Notes: generated from the letters alone by a model not told the origin. DNA of 35,490 nt from Methylotuvimicrobium buryatense 5G (GCF_000341735.1 NZ_KB455575.1:3094679-3130168), one strand, 5' to 3'. Shown: positions 8,600 through 16,084, numbered from the stretch's first letter. A program made the numbers and translations.

Positions 8600-11527
8600 T
8601 TGAATACTTCGTTGAAAACATCATTCCTCTACCGAATCAGCCGCTTGGCCGCATTATTCGCCTCGCATGCCAATCATGACCAGTTGTCTTTAGCCGAAGA
8701 CGGCATAATCTTGCATAAAGGCGAAACACAGCTCCGAATTGCTCATCTGGCGATCGGCAGCGGCATCGTCTTGGAGCCGGGCTACTTCTGGGATGTACTG
8801 GCATTTCATCAGGAGAACAGCGAGACCGTGCGCATGGGCGGCATCGCTAAAAAACGATCGAAACGCTTGCAAACCGACTTGCAGCAAGCCAACCGCCAAT
8901 ATCTCCACGATTTTTATCAACGCCTGGTTCCGGAAATAGAAAGCGCTTATCAACAGGCGCGCCCATGGTTTTCCGGAGATCGCTATATCCGCCGAATTGC
9001 CGTACGGCAATGGCTGAAGACGCATCGAGACTTGGTCAAAGGCATTCAGCGCAAAAATATACAACGCTTTTTACCGACCGATACGGCACAAGCCCTGCAA
9101 TTCATCCGCCCTTTGTTAAACCACGGATACGACGCGGTCGAGCGCTTGAATGAAACTTATATCGAACGTCAAATCGAGGCATTTAAATCCTTTTTCGACG
9201 ACGTGGAGAGCAATCCGTTAACGACCCATCAGCGCCGCGCCTGCGTGATCGACGAACAGCACAATCTGGTATTGGCCGGCGCCGGTACCGGCAAAACCAG
9301 TACGATGATCGGCCGTGCCGGATATTTAATCAACGCAGGACTAGCAAAGCCGGAACAAATCCTGATGTTGGCATTCGCCCGCAAAGCGGCCGAGGAAATG
9401 GAGCAGCGAATACAAGCAAAACTTCGCATCGATACGCTGACCGTAAAAACCTTTCACAGCCTCGGCAAACATATCATTGCCCAGGTTGAAGGCACTGCGC
9501 CGACCATTGACAAAATGGCTGAGGACGAGCATCTTCGCACCCGGTTTGTCGACGAACAAATCCAAAGGTTGCTGCAAGACGATCAATACAAGTCTCGACT
9601 GGTAACTTATTTCTTGCACTTCAGCCATCCCTATCGAAGCGCCTTCAAATTCAAAAGTCTCGGCGAATATAACCGTTATATTCTCGAAAACGACATCCGC
9701 ACGCTGCAGGGCGAATTGGTCAAAAGCTACGAAGAATGCGAAATCGCCAACTTTCTTTATCGGCAGCGTATCGCCTACCGCTATGAGGCTAATTATCAGA
9801 TCAACACCTCGGGACCGGATTATCGCGTTTATCAGCCCGATTTTTACTTGCCCGATTACGGTATTTATATCGAACATTTCGCCGTCGACGAACATCAGCA
9901 AACGCCGCCGTTTATCGACCGGCAAAGCTATTTGGAGGCAATGGCGTGGAAACGGGCCTTGCATCGAAAACATCGGACCACCCTGATCGAAACCTACAGT
10001 TATCAGAAGCAACAAGGCATTTTGACGCAATCGCTGGAACTGCAACTGAAACAAGCCGGTGTGGTTTTCGACCCGCTGCCCAACAATGAACTGCTTCAGC
10101 AATTGCATCAATTCGGCCTTATTTCGCAACTGGGTCAATTGCTGGCTCAGATGCTGGCGCTGTTTAAAGCCGCCTATTTGAATATCAAAAGCCTGGTCGC
10201 GCTGACTAAGCAACATGAAGATCATGAACGCATGCACGCGGCGGCTTTTTTGTTTGAGCCCATTTTCGAAGCCTATCAACAGTATTTGCGCGACACCGAT
10301 ACGATTGATTTCGAAGACATGATCGGGCGGGCGATCGACTATGTCGAAGCCGGACGCTTCCGTTCGCCGTACACGCATATTCTGGTCGATGAATTTCAAG
10401 ACATATCGGCCAGCCGCGCCCGACTGATCAAGGCTTTGCTAACTCATAACCCGAACCACAGCCTGTTTTGCGTCGGCGACGACTGGCAATCGATTTACCG
10501 TTTTACCGGCAGCGATGTCACGATCACCCAGGAATTCGAGGAACATTTCGGCGATACGGCCTTGAGCATTCTGGATCAAACCTTTCGTTTCAATAACCAA
10601 ATCGGTGCGGTAGCGTCCCGTTTTGTCATGCAAAACCCAACGCAAATCGCCAAGCGAATCGAAAGCCATACCGTCATCGCACAAGCAGCCGTCTCGCTCA
10701 TCCGGACTCGGCTCGATCCGGTCGGCCTGAATGCGGCATTATCGGCAATTAATGCCAAAACCGCCGTTCAGGCTAGTGTATTGATCTTGGCCCGGTTCAA
10801 TTTTAGAAAACCGGATTTGTCGAGCTTAAAACGGCAGTATCCCAAACTTGCCATTCAATTCATGACGGTCCATGCCTCGAAAGGCAAAGAAGCCGATTAT
10901 GTGATCGTACTTGGACTGGAAAAAGGCAAAAACGGTTTTCCGTCGGAAAAAAAGACCCATCCGTTAGTGGAGCTATTACTACCGAAAGCCGAAGCATTCG
11001 ACCATGCGGAGGAAAGACGCTTATTTTATGTCGCGATGACCCGCGCTCGGCATCATGTTTACCTGATCGGAGATGCCGACAAGGCTTCCGATTTTATCCG
11101 CGAACTGGTTGATCAACGCTATGAAATTCGCATTGACGAATTTACCGGCGAGGGTTTTCAGGAGAAAGTGGCCGATATTTCCTGCCGCGAATGCGAAACC
11201 GGTTACCTAGTGCCGAAAGATAGCCGGCATGGCAGCTTTTTCGGATGCAACCAATATCCGCTATGCACGCATACCGAACCGGCCTGCCCCGAATGCGGCG
11301 GCGGTTTACGCCAAGAAGGCCGGTTTCGGGTCTGCGAAAACCGGCGCTGCGATCATGTCGAACCGGTTTGTCCTGAGTGCTGCGGCAAACTCAGCTTGAG
11401 AAAAGGCCCTTACGGGCAGTTCTGGGGCTGCTCGCATTTCCGCAAGAACTCTGAATTTTCCTGTAATCATACCGAGCAATTTATCGATCTGAAGGACGCG
11501 AAGATTGCACTGTTCCTGGAGGCGTAG
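8600..11527 (+). CDS. UvrD/HelD-like superfamily 1 helicase with nuclease-like insertion and zinc ribbons
   Basis: A 975-residue superfamily 1A helicase. The first ~200 residues resemble the N-terminus of helicase IV. Walker A is AGAGTGKTS (~228), motif II is LVDEFQDIS, and motif VI is FYVAMTRARHHVYL. Between the 1A halves (about residues 355-460) lies an insertion with YQPDFYLPD followed by IYIEHFAVDE, shaped like a PD-(D/E)xK or Vsr-type nuclease core; the usual Lys is not obvious, so it may be structural. The C-terminus carries topoisomerase-type C4 zinc ribbons (CRECETGYL, CPECGGGL, CPECCGKL). A role in DNA repair or processing is likely. The start is a TTG: AAAGGA lies six bases before the TTG at 8600; another TTG at 8594 sits too close to it. 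Confidence 0.85.
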   Translation: MNTSLKTSFLYRISRLAALFASHANHDQLSLAEDGIILHKGETQLRIAHLAIGSGIVLEPGYFWDVLAFHQENSETVRMGGIAKKRSKRLQTDLQQANRQYLHDFYQRLVPEIESAYQQARPWFSGDRYIRRIAVRQWLKTHRDLVKGIQRKNIQRFLPTDTAQALQFIRPLLNHGYDAVERLNETYIERQIEAFKSFFDDVESNPLTTHQRRACVIDEQHNLVLAGAGTGKTSTMIGRAGYLINAGLAKPEQILMLAFARKAAEEMEQRIQAKLRIDTLTVKTFHSLGKHIIAQVEGTAPTIDKMAEDEHLRTRFVDEQIQRLLQDDQYKSRLVTYFLHFSHPYRSAFKFKSLGEYNRYILENDIRTLQGELVKSYEECEIANFLYRQRIAYRYEANYQINTSGPDYRVYQPDFYLPDYGIYIEHFAVDEHQQTPPFIDRQSYLEAMAWKRALHRKHRTTLIETYSYQKQQGILTQSLELQLKQAGVVFDPLPNNELLQQLHQFGLISQLGQLLAQMLALFKAAYLNIKSLVALTKQHEDHERMHAAAFLFEPIFEAYQQYLRDTDTIDFEDMIGRAIDYVEAGRFRSPYTHILVDEFQDISASRARLIKALLTHNPNHSLFCVGDDWQSIYRFTGSDVTITQEFEEHFGDTALSILDQTFRFNNQIGAVASRFVMQNPTQIAKRIESHTVIAQAAVSLIRTRLDPVGLNAALSAINAKTAVQASVLILARFNFRKPDLSSLKRQYPKLAIQFMTVHASKGKEADYVIVLGLEKGKNGFPSEKKTHPLVELLLPKAEAFDHAEERRLFYVAMTRARHHVYLIGDADKASDFIRELVDQRYEIRIDEFTGEGFQEKVADISCRECETGYLVPKDSRHGSFFGCNQYPLCTHTEPACPECGGGLRQEGRFRVCENRRCDHVEPVCPECCGKLSLRKGPYGQFWGCSHFRKNSEFSCNHTEQFIDLKDAKIALFLEA

Positions 11528-11592
11528 CCCATGGTAGAGGCTGGGCGGCGAGAATCGCCCGGTCACGTTGTCCTTTTATCGTTTCTTCCGGG

Positions 11593-12008
11593 GTGCTTCT
11601 AATAATTGTCTGGCCTGATCGTTGCTCAAGGCCGGGGTTTTGCCTTCATTGTTATTCGCGGCCGGCTGCTTGACGCCTTTGACCGGATTGTGATTCACAG
11701 CGTTTTGTTCACATATACCCATCGTAGATCAAAATTCGGCACCGGGGTGCACGTCAAAGGACGCCGTGAATACGTCCCTGTAGGCTCTATGCCAGCTCCA
11801 TGCTGGCAAAGCCTTTGCCGAGCACCCCGGCGCCTCCTCAGGCACTGCCGAAATTTGAATTGCGAAAGGTATAAATACTCAAATAGGGAAGACAGGGCCG
11901 AGAGCTTGCGGCGGATGGTGGCGTCGGAGAATTTTTTCTCTTCAATGGTTTTTCGCAAGGCAATGACATGGGAGCGGGTGACGATATGAAACTCGGCCGG
12001 GCGGCTCC
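11593..12008 (-). pseudogene. Tyrosine recombinase remnant, split by a MITE
   Basis: The minus-strand reading frame between ~12008 and 11874 gives EFHIVTRSHVIALRKTIEE and then FSDATIRRKLSALSSLFEYL, the core-binding domain of phage-type integrases. On the far side of the family B MITE (11716-11871) the protein resumes as CEQNAVNHNPVKGVKQP and continues to ALSNDQARQLLEAP before a stop near 11593. Both ends are truncated: a stop codon lies just upstream of the first fragment, and no catalytic domain follows. The relic marks former phage or island integration next to the helicase gene. Confidence 0.82.
11714..11873. repeat. TA-flanked MITE, family B copy 2, inserted in an integrase gene
   Basis: The 156-bp element (11716-11871) has ends TACCCATCGTAGATCAAAAT and, inverted, TACCTTTCGCAATTCAAATT. 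It is flanked by TA at 11714-11715 and 11872-11873. Removing the element plus one TA restores the integrase reading ...FEYL-CEQNAV..., which proves the boundaries and the 2-bp duplication. The interior contains GGACGCCGTGAATACGTCC and a GCCAGC-tccat-GCTGGC hairpin. Confidence 0.88.
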
Positions 12009-12059
12009 CCTATCATTGTTTTGTCCTTCCCAGTCTAGACATGAACAACCGGCATTCTC

Positions 12060-12221
12060 TATACCCTTTGCTGGTCAAATTTCGGCGCCGGGGTGTCCGT
12101 CAAAGGACGCCGTGAATACGTCCATGTAGGCTCTGTGACAGCATCCCTGCTGTCAAAGCCTTTGCCGAACACCCCGGTGCCTCCATACGTCAATGCCGAG
12201 ATTTGAAGTGCGATAGGTATA
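12060..12221. repeat. TA-flanked MITE, family B copy 3
   Basis: The element (12062-12219) begins TACCCTTTGCTGGTCAAATT and ends with ATTTGAAGTGCGATAGGTA, flanked by TA at both ends. It contains the same core as the other copies and a GACAGC-atccct-GCTGTC hairpin in the position where copy 2 has GCCAGC/GCTGGC. The change in both arms keeps the pairing. It ends about 20 bp past the 3' end of the SEC-C gene. Confidence 0.8.
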
Positions 12222-12239
12222 TTCATGCTGCCGTTAGCG

Positions 12240-12512
12240 TTAAGCCAGAATACCCGCGGCACCGCAGCATTTCTTGTATTTTTTGCCGCTACCGCAGGGG
12301 CAAGGATCATTCCTACCGACTTTGTCGGACTTGGCCGGTTCCGGTGGATTTAAGGCGCGCTCCAGGTCTGTAATATCTTCCGGCTTATCCGGCTCGATAC
12401 CAATGATGTAATGCCAACCCTGCGAAGCACAGGTTTCTGCCACGTATTCGCCACGTTTACTGTTTTGCACACAAACGATAATGGGGTTCTTTTCTGAGCC
12501 CAGTCTTGCCAT
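12240..12512 (-). CDS. SEC-C motif protein (PBPRA1643-type)
   Basis: A 90-residue protein ending in [16 protein letters not shown], the SEC-C zinc-binding motif also found at the SecA C-terminus. The N-terminal part ([20 protein letters not shown], then [18 protein letters not shown]) matches the small PBPRA1643 family of SWIM/SEC-C proteins. The cellular role is not established; zinc binding is expected from four Cys in CPC...CC. It is a single gene on the minus strand, and its stop lies 20 bp from MITE copy 3. Confidence 0.88.
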   Translation of the reverse strand: MARLGSEKNPIIVCVQNSKRGEYVAETCASQGWHYIIGIEPDKPEDITDLERALNPPEPAKSDKVGRNDPCPCGSGKKYKKCCGAAGILA

Positions 12513-12782
12513 AGTCTTAAATTATTAAGTGAATAAAAAGGAATGATTTTAACCGATTTTCGATTGCTGTAGATGAATGTTTTATCCAACGAGAAGCAAT
12601 CCAGTCGTCGGCAATGCTGATTTACATGCTTGTTCAGCGGCCAGAGATGTTGTTGTTCTCCAAACTGCAACAGAAAGGCACAGGATCGGTAATTTGAATG
12701 TGCCAGTTCCCGATTCCGAGTCTTGTTGGGAACGATAACTTCACGCTGCCCGTCTCATACGGCAATATTCGCGACGAAAGTT
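12513..12782. other. Intergenic gap, no gene seen
   Basis: Between the divergent SEC-C gene and the hypothetical gene at 12825 I see no coding sequence, RNA gene or clear repeat. A TATAAT box at 12783-12788 marks the promoter side of the next gene. Confidence 0.5.
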
Positions 12783-12788
12783 TATAAT
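12759..12788 (+). promoter_or_regulatory. Possible promoter of the 157-residue hypothetical gene
   Basis: A perfect -10 box TATAAT lies at 12783-12788, 36 bases before the ATG. The sequence at -35 spacing (ACGGCA, 12759-12764) is a weak match to TTGACA, so only the -10 half is convincing. Confidence 0.4.
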
Positions 12789-12824
12789 CCTGTTAAGACT
12801 AACGATTAAAACTTTGCGCCCATC

Positions 12825-13298
12825 ATGAAAATAAACTTCACGAAAAAAGAATACCGGATATTGCTCGATTTGATCCATATCGCCGATTGGGTCTTGCACG
12901 CACATAGCACAGATGATCGCGCCGATACCAAAGACTACAGAAATTTGATGCAAAAATTGATGTCGTACGCCAAGGAGATGGGCTTCGAGGCTCTTGTCGA
13001 TTTCGATAAAGAACGAGGGGAGTACGTCACTTCAGGTGAATTCGCAGGTGAATCCGTGGCTGAAGATTATATTGAAGAGTTCGAAGATAACACTTTTTGG
13101 AGTCAGTTAATTGGAAGGTTATCGGACCGCGACGCGATGAGACAAACCGGGGTCAATCATTTGAGCGAGATTGAAATGAGCGAACGATTTAAAGCTATCG
13201 GGGAGGCCGAGGAAAAATGGATAACGGAAATCGATAACTACGGCCTGAGCAGAATCCGTATCGATGACGACGAAACGAAACCCAATGTAGTCCATTAA
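12825..13298 (+). CDS. Hypothetical cytoplasmic protein, 157 residues
   Basis: An acidic, mostly helical soluble protein with no signal peptide or membrane segment. The N-terminus (MKINFTKKEYRILLDLIHIADWVLHAH) resembles proteins of unknown function that begin with a KEYR-LLD-I-ADW pattern; I cannot assign a role. The ATG at 12825 follows a TATAAT promoter box. The gene is convergent with lexA, and its last bases overlap the end of a 15-codon ORF on the other strand. Confidence 0.7.
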   Translation: MKINFTKKEYRILLDLIHIADWVLHAHSTDDRADTKDYRNLMQKLMSYAKEMGFEALVDFDKERGEYVTSGEFAGESVAEDYIEEFEDNTFWSQLIGRLSDRDAMRQTGVNHLSEIEMSERFKAIGEAEEKWITEIDNYGLSRIRIDDDETKPNVVH

Positions 13299-13342
13299 AA
13301 CATCCTTTCCAACTCCACCGCCACATGCCCATACTTGCCCAT
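13295..13342 (-). CDS. Possible 15-codon ORF coupled to the small lexA-operon gene
   Basis: The ATG (13342) overlaps the TGA of the 47-codon gene as TGATG, a typical arrangement for translational coupling. The predicted peptide is MGKYGHVAVELERMF. It is very short and could be chance; it is listed because the overlap is exact and it lies in the lexA transcript. Confidence 0.25.
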   Translation of the reverse strand: MGKYGHVAVELERMF

Positions 13343-13485
13343 CACCAAACCACCCCAACCAACATAATCGCCGACACCACCAGAACCTTCATACCCCAAG
13401 CAATTACGCAATCCGACCGGCGATCCTCCATAATCTCGGCCACCCTGTTCCTGACCTGATCCTGCATGTGAATTTTGCGTTGCAT
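13342..13485 (-). CDS. Small membrane peptide gene directly behind lexA
   Basis: A 47-residue ORF with a strong ribosome binding site (GAGGAG, seven bases before the ATG). The N-terminal half is charged and soluble (MQRKIHMQDQVRNRVAEI); the C-terminal part is one hydrophobic helix (residues ~32-47, VLVVSAIMLVGVVW). It starts 29 bp after the lexA stop on the same strand, so it is probably co-transcribed with lexA and SOS-controlled. I do not recognise a family. Position and shape recall SOS-linked inner-membrane peptides such as SidA or TisB, or a SulA-like role in a lexA operon, but that is analogy, not homology. Confidence 0.6.
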   Translation of the reverse strand: MQRKIHMQDQVRNRVAEIMEDRRSDCVIAWGMKVLVVSAIMLVGVVW

Positions 13486-13514
13486 AGCGGCTCTCCTCGT
13501 TTAAAGGTTTGTTG

Positions 13515-14141
13515 CTAATGTACCCGGTAACTGCGCATTTGTCCGACCAAAATACCTTGAATTTGAACTTGTTCGGGCGCATAAATTTGGGTTGTCATCG
13601 CTGAATTAGCCGGTATCAACAGCACTTTGCCCGGCGATTGTTCGATATATTTCAACGTCGCTTCGTGATTGTCGATCAACGCCACGACAATTTCCCCGTT
13701 GCGTGCGTAATCGCGCTGCTCGATCACCACCCAATCCCCGTCGAAAATGCCGGCTTCTTTCATCGAATCCCCTTTGACTTGCAAGACATAACACGGCTTG
13801 TCGCTTTTCAGCAGCGCCGGGACCGGCAGGTAATGCACATCGGCCAATGCTTCGATCGGTTTGCCGGCGGCGATTTTACCGACATAGGGCAAGGCATGTT
13901 CGCACGCGGCATAATCCCGCTGCGCCTGGGCCGTCAAACGAATGCCTGTTTGTTTGCTGCCCGAGAACGGTTCGATCAGTCCGGCATCGATCAAGGCGCT
14001 GATGTGCTTGTGCAACGATCCACGCGAAGCCATGCCCAACGATTCGCAGAGCTCATCGAGCGTCGGCGGATAGGCAAAGCGTTCGTAGTTATCGCGCAAA
14101 AACTCGAAGATTTGTCGTTGTCGGCGGGTTAATTCAGTCAT
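13515..14141 (-). CDS. lexA: LexA SOS repressor
   Basis: A 208-residue repressor-protease. The N-terminal winged helix (TRRQRQIFEFLRDNYERF, then PPTLDELCESLGMASRGSLH) binds DNA. The C-terminal S24 domain carries the self-cleavage pair Ala92-Gly93 (GKIAAGKP), the catalytic Ser126 (KGDSMKEAG) and Lys164 (ATLKYIE). On DNA damage, RecA filaments trigger cleavage and derepress SOS genes. A GAAC-N7-GAAC direct repeat lies 61 bp upstream, between lexA and the divergent umuD-like gene, and fits autoregulation. A small membrane peptide gene follows in the same direction. Confidence 0.92.
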   Translation of the reverse strand: MTELTRRQRQIFEFLRDNYERFAYPPTLDELCESLGMASRGSLHKHISALIDAGLIEPFSGSKQTGIRLTAQAQRDYAACEHALPYVGKIAAGKPIEALADVHYLPVPALLKSDKPCYVLQVKGDSMKEAGIFDGDWVVIEQRDYARNGEIVVALIDNHEATLKYIEQSPGKVLLIPANSAMTTQIYAPEQVQIQGILVGQMRSYRVH

Positions 14142-14201
14142 TGTGTCAACATCATTTGCTTTTGGGATGTTTGGCAGTTTAGCAAAAAGCGCCTAAAATG
14201 A

Positions 14202-14216
14202 GAACAAAAAGAGAAC
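14202..14216. promoter_or_regulatory. Candidate LexA operator, GAAC-N7-GAAC
   Basis: The sequence GAACAAAAAGAGAAC is an exact GAAC-N7-GAAC direct repeat, the form described for alphaproteobacterial LexA (GTTC-N7-GTTC on the other strand). It sits between divergent lexA and umuD, where a shared operator is expected. I saw no E. coli-type CTGT-N8-ACAG box in this gap. Confidence 0.6.
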
Positions 14217-14257
14217 ATAATAAGCGCCTTTCGACTTCGCCTCGCTCTCAACCTGCT

Positions 14258-14770
14258 ATGCTCATTATGCCAACGAATTTTTATTCCGCTGCTTCAAACC
14301 CGAAAACTGTGAACCTGCCGCTGTTTGCCGGCAAAGTCTCGGCCGGTTTCCCCTCGCCGGCCGACGATTACATCGAGAAAACGCTGGATCTGAACGAGCT
14401 GCTGGTGCAAAAGCCCGCCGCGACGTTCTTCGTCCGCGCGCAAGGCGAATCGATGCTCGGCGCCGGCATTCATCCGAACGATATTCTGGTCGTCGATCGG
14501 TCGCTGGAACCGGTACCGGGCAGGATCGTGATTTGCGCGCTGAATGGGGAGCTGGTCGTCAAGCGCTTGAAGCGCCGGGGCGGTAAGTGGGTGTTAGGCT
14601 CGGTCAAGCCGGAGAGACGTTCAATATGGGATGAAGCGTCAATAATAGGTGAAATTGTCTATGGCTGGTTAAGCCGAATTCCCGAGCTTATCCACTATAG
14701 CCAGGCAATTCTACCGGAATTGGCACCGATACTCGAAACGTTCCAAAAAGACGACCTTAGTCTTTTGTAA
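14258..14770 (+). CDS. umuD: UmuD-like S24 peptidase without umuC
   Basis: A protein of about 170 residues from the ATG at 14258 (14267 is another option). The frame is open to 14198, but that start would overlap the putative LexA box and add 20 residues without family counterpart. It has the UmuD pattern: cleavage site SAG-FPSPADDY, catalytic Ser in QGESMLGAG and Lys in GELVVKRLKR. The last ~45 residues (from about ERRSIWDE) depart from UmuD and add a tail (PELIHYSQAILPELAPILE). UmuD' normally activates UmuC (Pol V), but no umuC follows; the next gene is a secreted protein. It is either an orphan or works with a distant umuC. Confidence 0.82.
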   Translation: MLIMPTNFYSAASNPKTVNLPLFAGKVSAGFPSPADDYIEKTLDLNELLVQKPAATFFVRAQGESMLGAGIHPNDILVVDRSLEPVPGRIVICALNGELVVKRLKRRGGKWVLGSVKPERRSIWDEASIIGEIVYGWLSRIPELIHYSQAILPELAPILETFQKDDLSLL

Positions 14771-14866
14771 TCGAATATAAGCACTGGCCGTGAAATTTCT
14801 TGCTAACGACCGTTTAACTGATAAGTTGATTTTGCAGTGTGATTAATTAAAAGTTAACGTCAACAT

Positions 14867-14887
14867 GATTTTTAATCATTAAAAATC
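14867..14887. promoter_or_regulatory. Perfect 21-bp palindrome, operator candidate
   Basis: GATTTTTAAT and ATTAAAAATC form perfect 10-bp arms around one base. It lies 56 bp upstream of the ATG of the secreted protein gene. It is AT-rich and has no T-tail, so an operator is more likely than a terminator; the regulator is unknown. Confidence 0.45.
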
Positions 14888-14942
14888 AATAGGCTACATC
14901 ATTGATACTGCATCATTAACCTGCCACAGGAGTCCGTTCCAA

Positions 14943-15389
14943 ATGAAAAAAACAACCTCAAACCGCATGATAGCTGCTTGGTTAAGTCTCTTGTTTTCTA
15001 GTTTTTTTATGAGCCAAATTGGCTTCGCAGCTGACTATGAAGACCAATGTTTCAACGAAGTTCAAGGAAAAATTCCCTGGAATGATGAAAAAAACATGAA
15101 TTGGCGTGATGATAATATAAAGCAGTTATGCAAAGGCACTACTAAGCCGCTTGAGCCCGGTAAATGTTTCTCGAAAGTAAGATCAGAACGGGTGAATTGG
15201 GGTAAGGGTAGCCAATGGGAATGGAAAAACATCATCAACTTGTGCGCTGGCACCAATGACGCGGAGAAGACCGTTGAATGCTTTAACAAAGGGATTGCTA
15301 GCGGCGCAGACTGGAGGGATGCCATCTTAACCTGTCAACGAAACTTAAGCAGCCAAGGAAAAAGTAATAAACTAGATTGGAATCAATAA
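14943..15389 (+). CDS. Secreted Cys/Trp-repeat protein, function unknown
   Basis: A 148-residue protein with a classical signal peptide (about residues 1-29, cleaved after FAA). The mature part has three degenerate repeats of a Cys-Phe pair, a Trp near the middle and a closing Cys: CFNEVQGKIPW...QLCKG, CFSKVRSERVNW...NLCAG and CFNKGIASGADW...TCQ. Six Cys suggest one disulfide per repeat in the periplasm. I do not recognise a named family. AGGAG nine bases before the ATG decides the start. A perfect palindrome upstream may be its operator, and a hairpin with T-run 45 bp downstream ends the transcript. Confidence 0.8.
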   Translation: MKKTTSNRMIAAWLSLLFSSFFMSQIGFAADYEDQCFNEVQGKIPWNDEKNMNWRDDNIKQLCKGTTKPLEPGKCFSKVRSERVNWGKGSQWEWKNIINLCAGTNDAEKTVECFNKGIASGADWRDAILTCQRNLSSQGKSNKLDWNQ

Positions 15390-15434
15390 TTCTTTTTTTT
15401 CTGATATGACGCCTGTATTTAACTAAGCAGCGAG

Positions 15435-15480
15435 AAAAAGGGGTCAGGTTGAATTAATAACTTAAGCTACCCCCTTTTTT
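15435..15480. terminator. Terminator hairpin behind the secreted protein gene
   Basis: AAAAAGGGGT pairs with ACCCC(C)TTTTTT across a loop of about 24 bases, with the T-run directly after the stem. Because the left arm begins with A5, the hairpin could also act on the opposite strand. Confidence 0.6.
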
Positions 15481-15648
15481 GGTATTAAGCATTTCAAATC
15501 TGAACAATTGGTTCTTAGTAAGGTCTCAGCTGCATTCGATAAATGCGACAACGCCGAAAATTTTATTCGATAGTTTCAAAGATATGCTTACATTCCAAGC
15601 AAATACTTAGTCGATATATCCGGGTGATTTTTAAATAAATTCAGTTCC

Positions 15649-15678
15649 TTGCCAGAAGATCATGAAATTGATTAAAAT
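15649..15678 (+). promoter_or_regulatory. Promoter of tRNA-Thr
   Basis: TTGCCA (15649-15654) and TAAAAT (15673-15678) with 18-bp spacing resemble a sigma-70 promoter. The tRNA begins 13 bases after the -10 box, and GC-rich sequence (CCGCCGCG) between them recalls a stringent discriminator. Confidence 0.6.
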
Positions 15679-15691
15679 CCGCCGCGAAATC

Positions 15692-15767
15692 GCCGATGTA
15701 GCTCAGCTGGTAGAGCAACTGATTCGTAATCAGTAGGTAGCGGGTTCGAATCCCGCCATTGGCTCCA
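15692..15767 (+). tRNA. tRNA-Thr (anticodon CGT), with encoded CCA
   Basis: The 76 bases fold as a full cloverleaf: acceptor GCCGATG with CATTGGC (one G-T pair), D arm with GCTC-AGCTGGTA-GAGC, anticodon arm CTGAT-TCGTAAT-CAG reading CGT, and T arm GCGGG-TTCGAAT-CCCGC. The 3' CCA is encoded. It has its own promoter and terminator. The accessory island begins just downstream, so its 3' end could have served as an integration site, although I found no repeated 3' tRNA fragment in this window. Confidence 0.96.
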
Positions 15768-15778
15768 ATAAATTCATA

Positions 15779-15804
15779 GGCTTGCATAAATGCAGGCCTT
15801 TTTT
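15779..15804 (+). terminator. Intrinsic terminator of the tRNA gene
   Basis: GGCTTGCAT and ATGCAGGCC form a 9-bp stem (one G-T pair) around two bases, followed by TTTTTT. It starts 12 bases after the tRNA 3' end. The next 280 bases, to 16084, show no gene. Confidence 0.85.
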
Positions 15805-16084
15805 GTTTGTGCCTGGGTTAGGTATGGGTTAGGATTCAGGGAGAACTTCGCGGAATAGGCGAGGTGCTTTTTTCTCTTATACCTTGATACCGTCCAGAAT
15901 TTTTTCTTCTCGAATTCTCCAATTGCGTTATGGCTTTTAATTACGCTTAATGCAATTTCATTTCAAATTGTTCTCGCCTTTTGCTCTATGAATCCTGCGC
16001 GCTGCATACTGAGCGTCGGACAAAATGAACAAACGAGTTTTTTCGAAGCGCGTTTTTTCGTAGGGATTTTGGGTTCAGAGAAAT

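Noticed and set aside
9341-10399. 352-codon ORF on the minus strand
   Set aside because: Antisense to the helicase gene through its conserved motifs, with no ribosome binding site or recognisable domain.
11606-11989. 127-codon ORF on the plus strand
   Set aside because: It reads through the MITE and antisense to the integrase relic, so it is an accident of the insertion.
1545-12219. CRISPR-like array
   Set aside because: The repeats are far apart, bounded by inverted ends, vary in length and have no regular spacers or cas genes.
14198-14257. Upstream start of the umuD-like gene
   Set aside because: The added residues have no family counterpart and the start would lie on the candidate LexA box.
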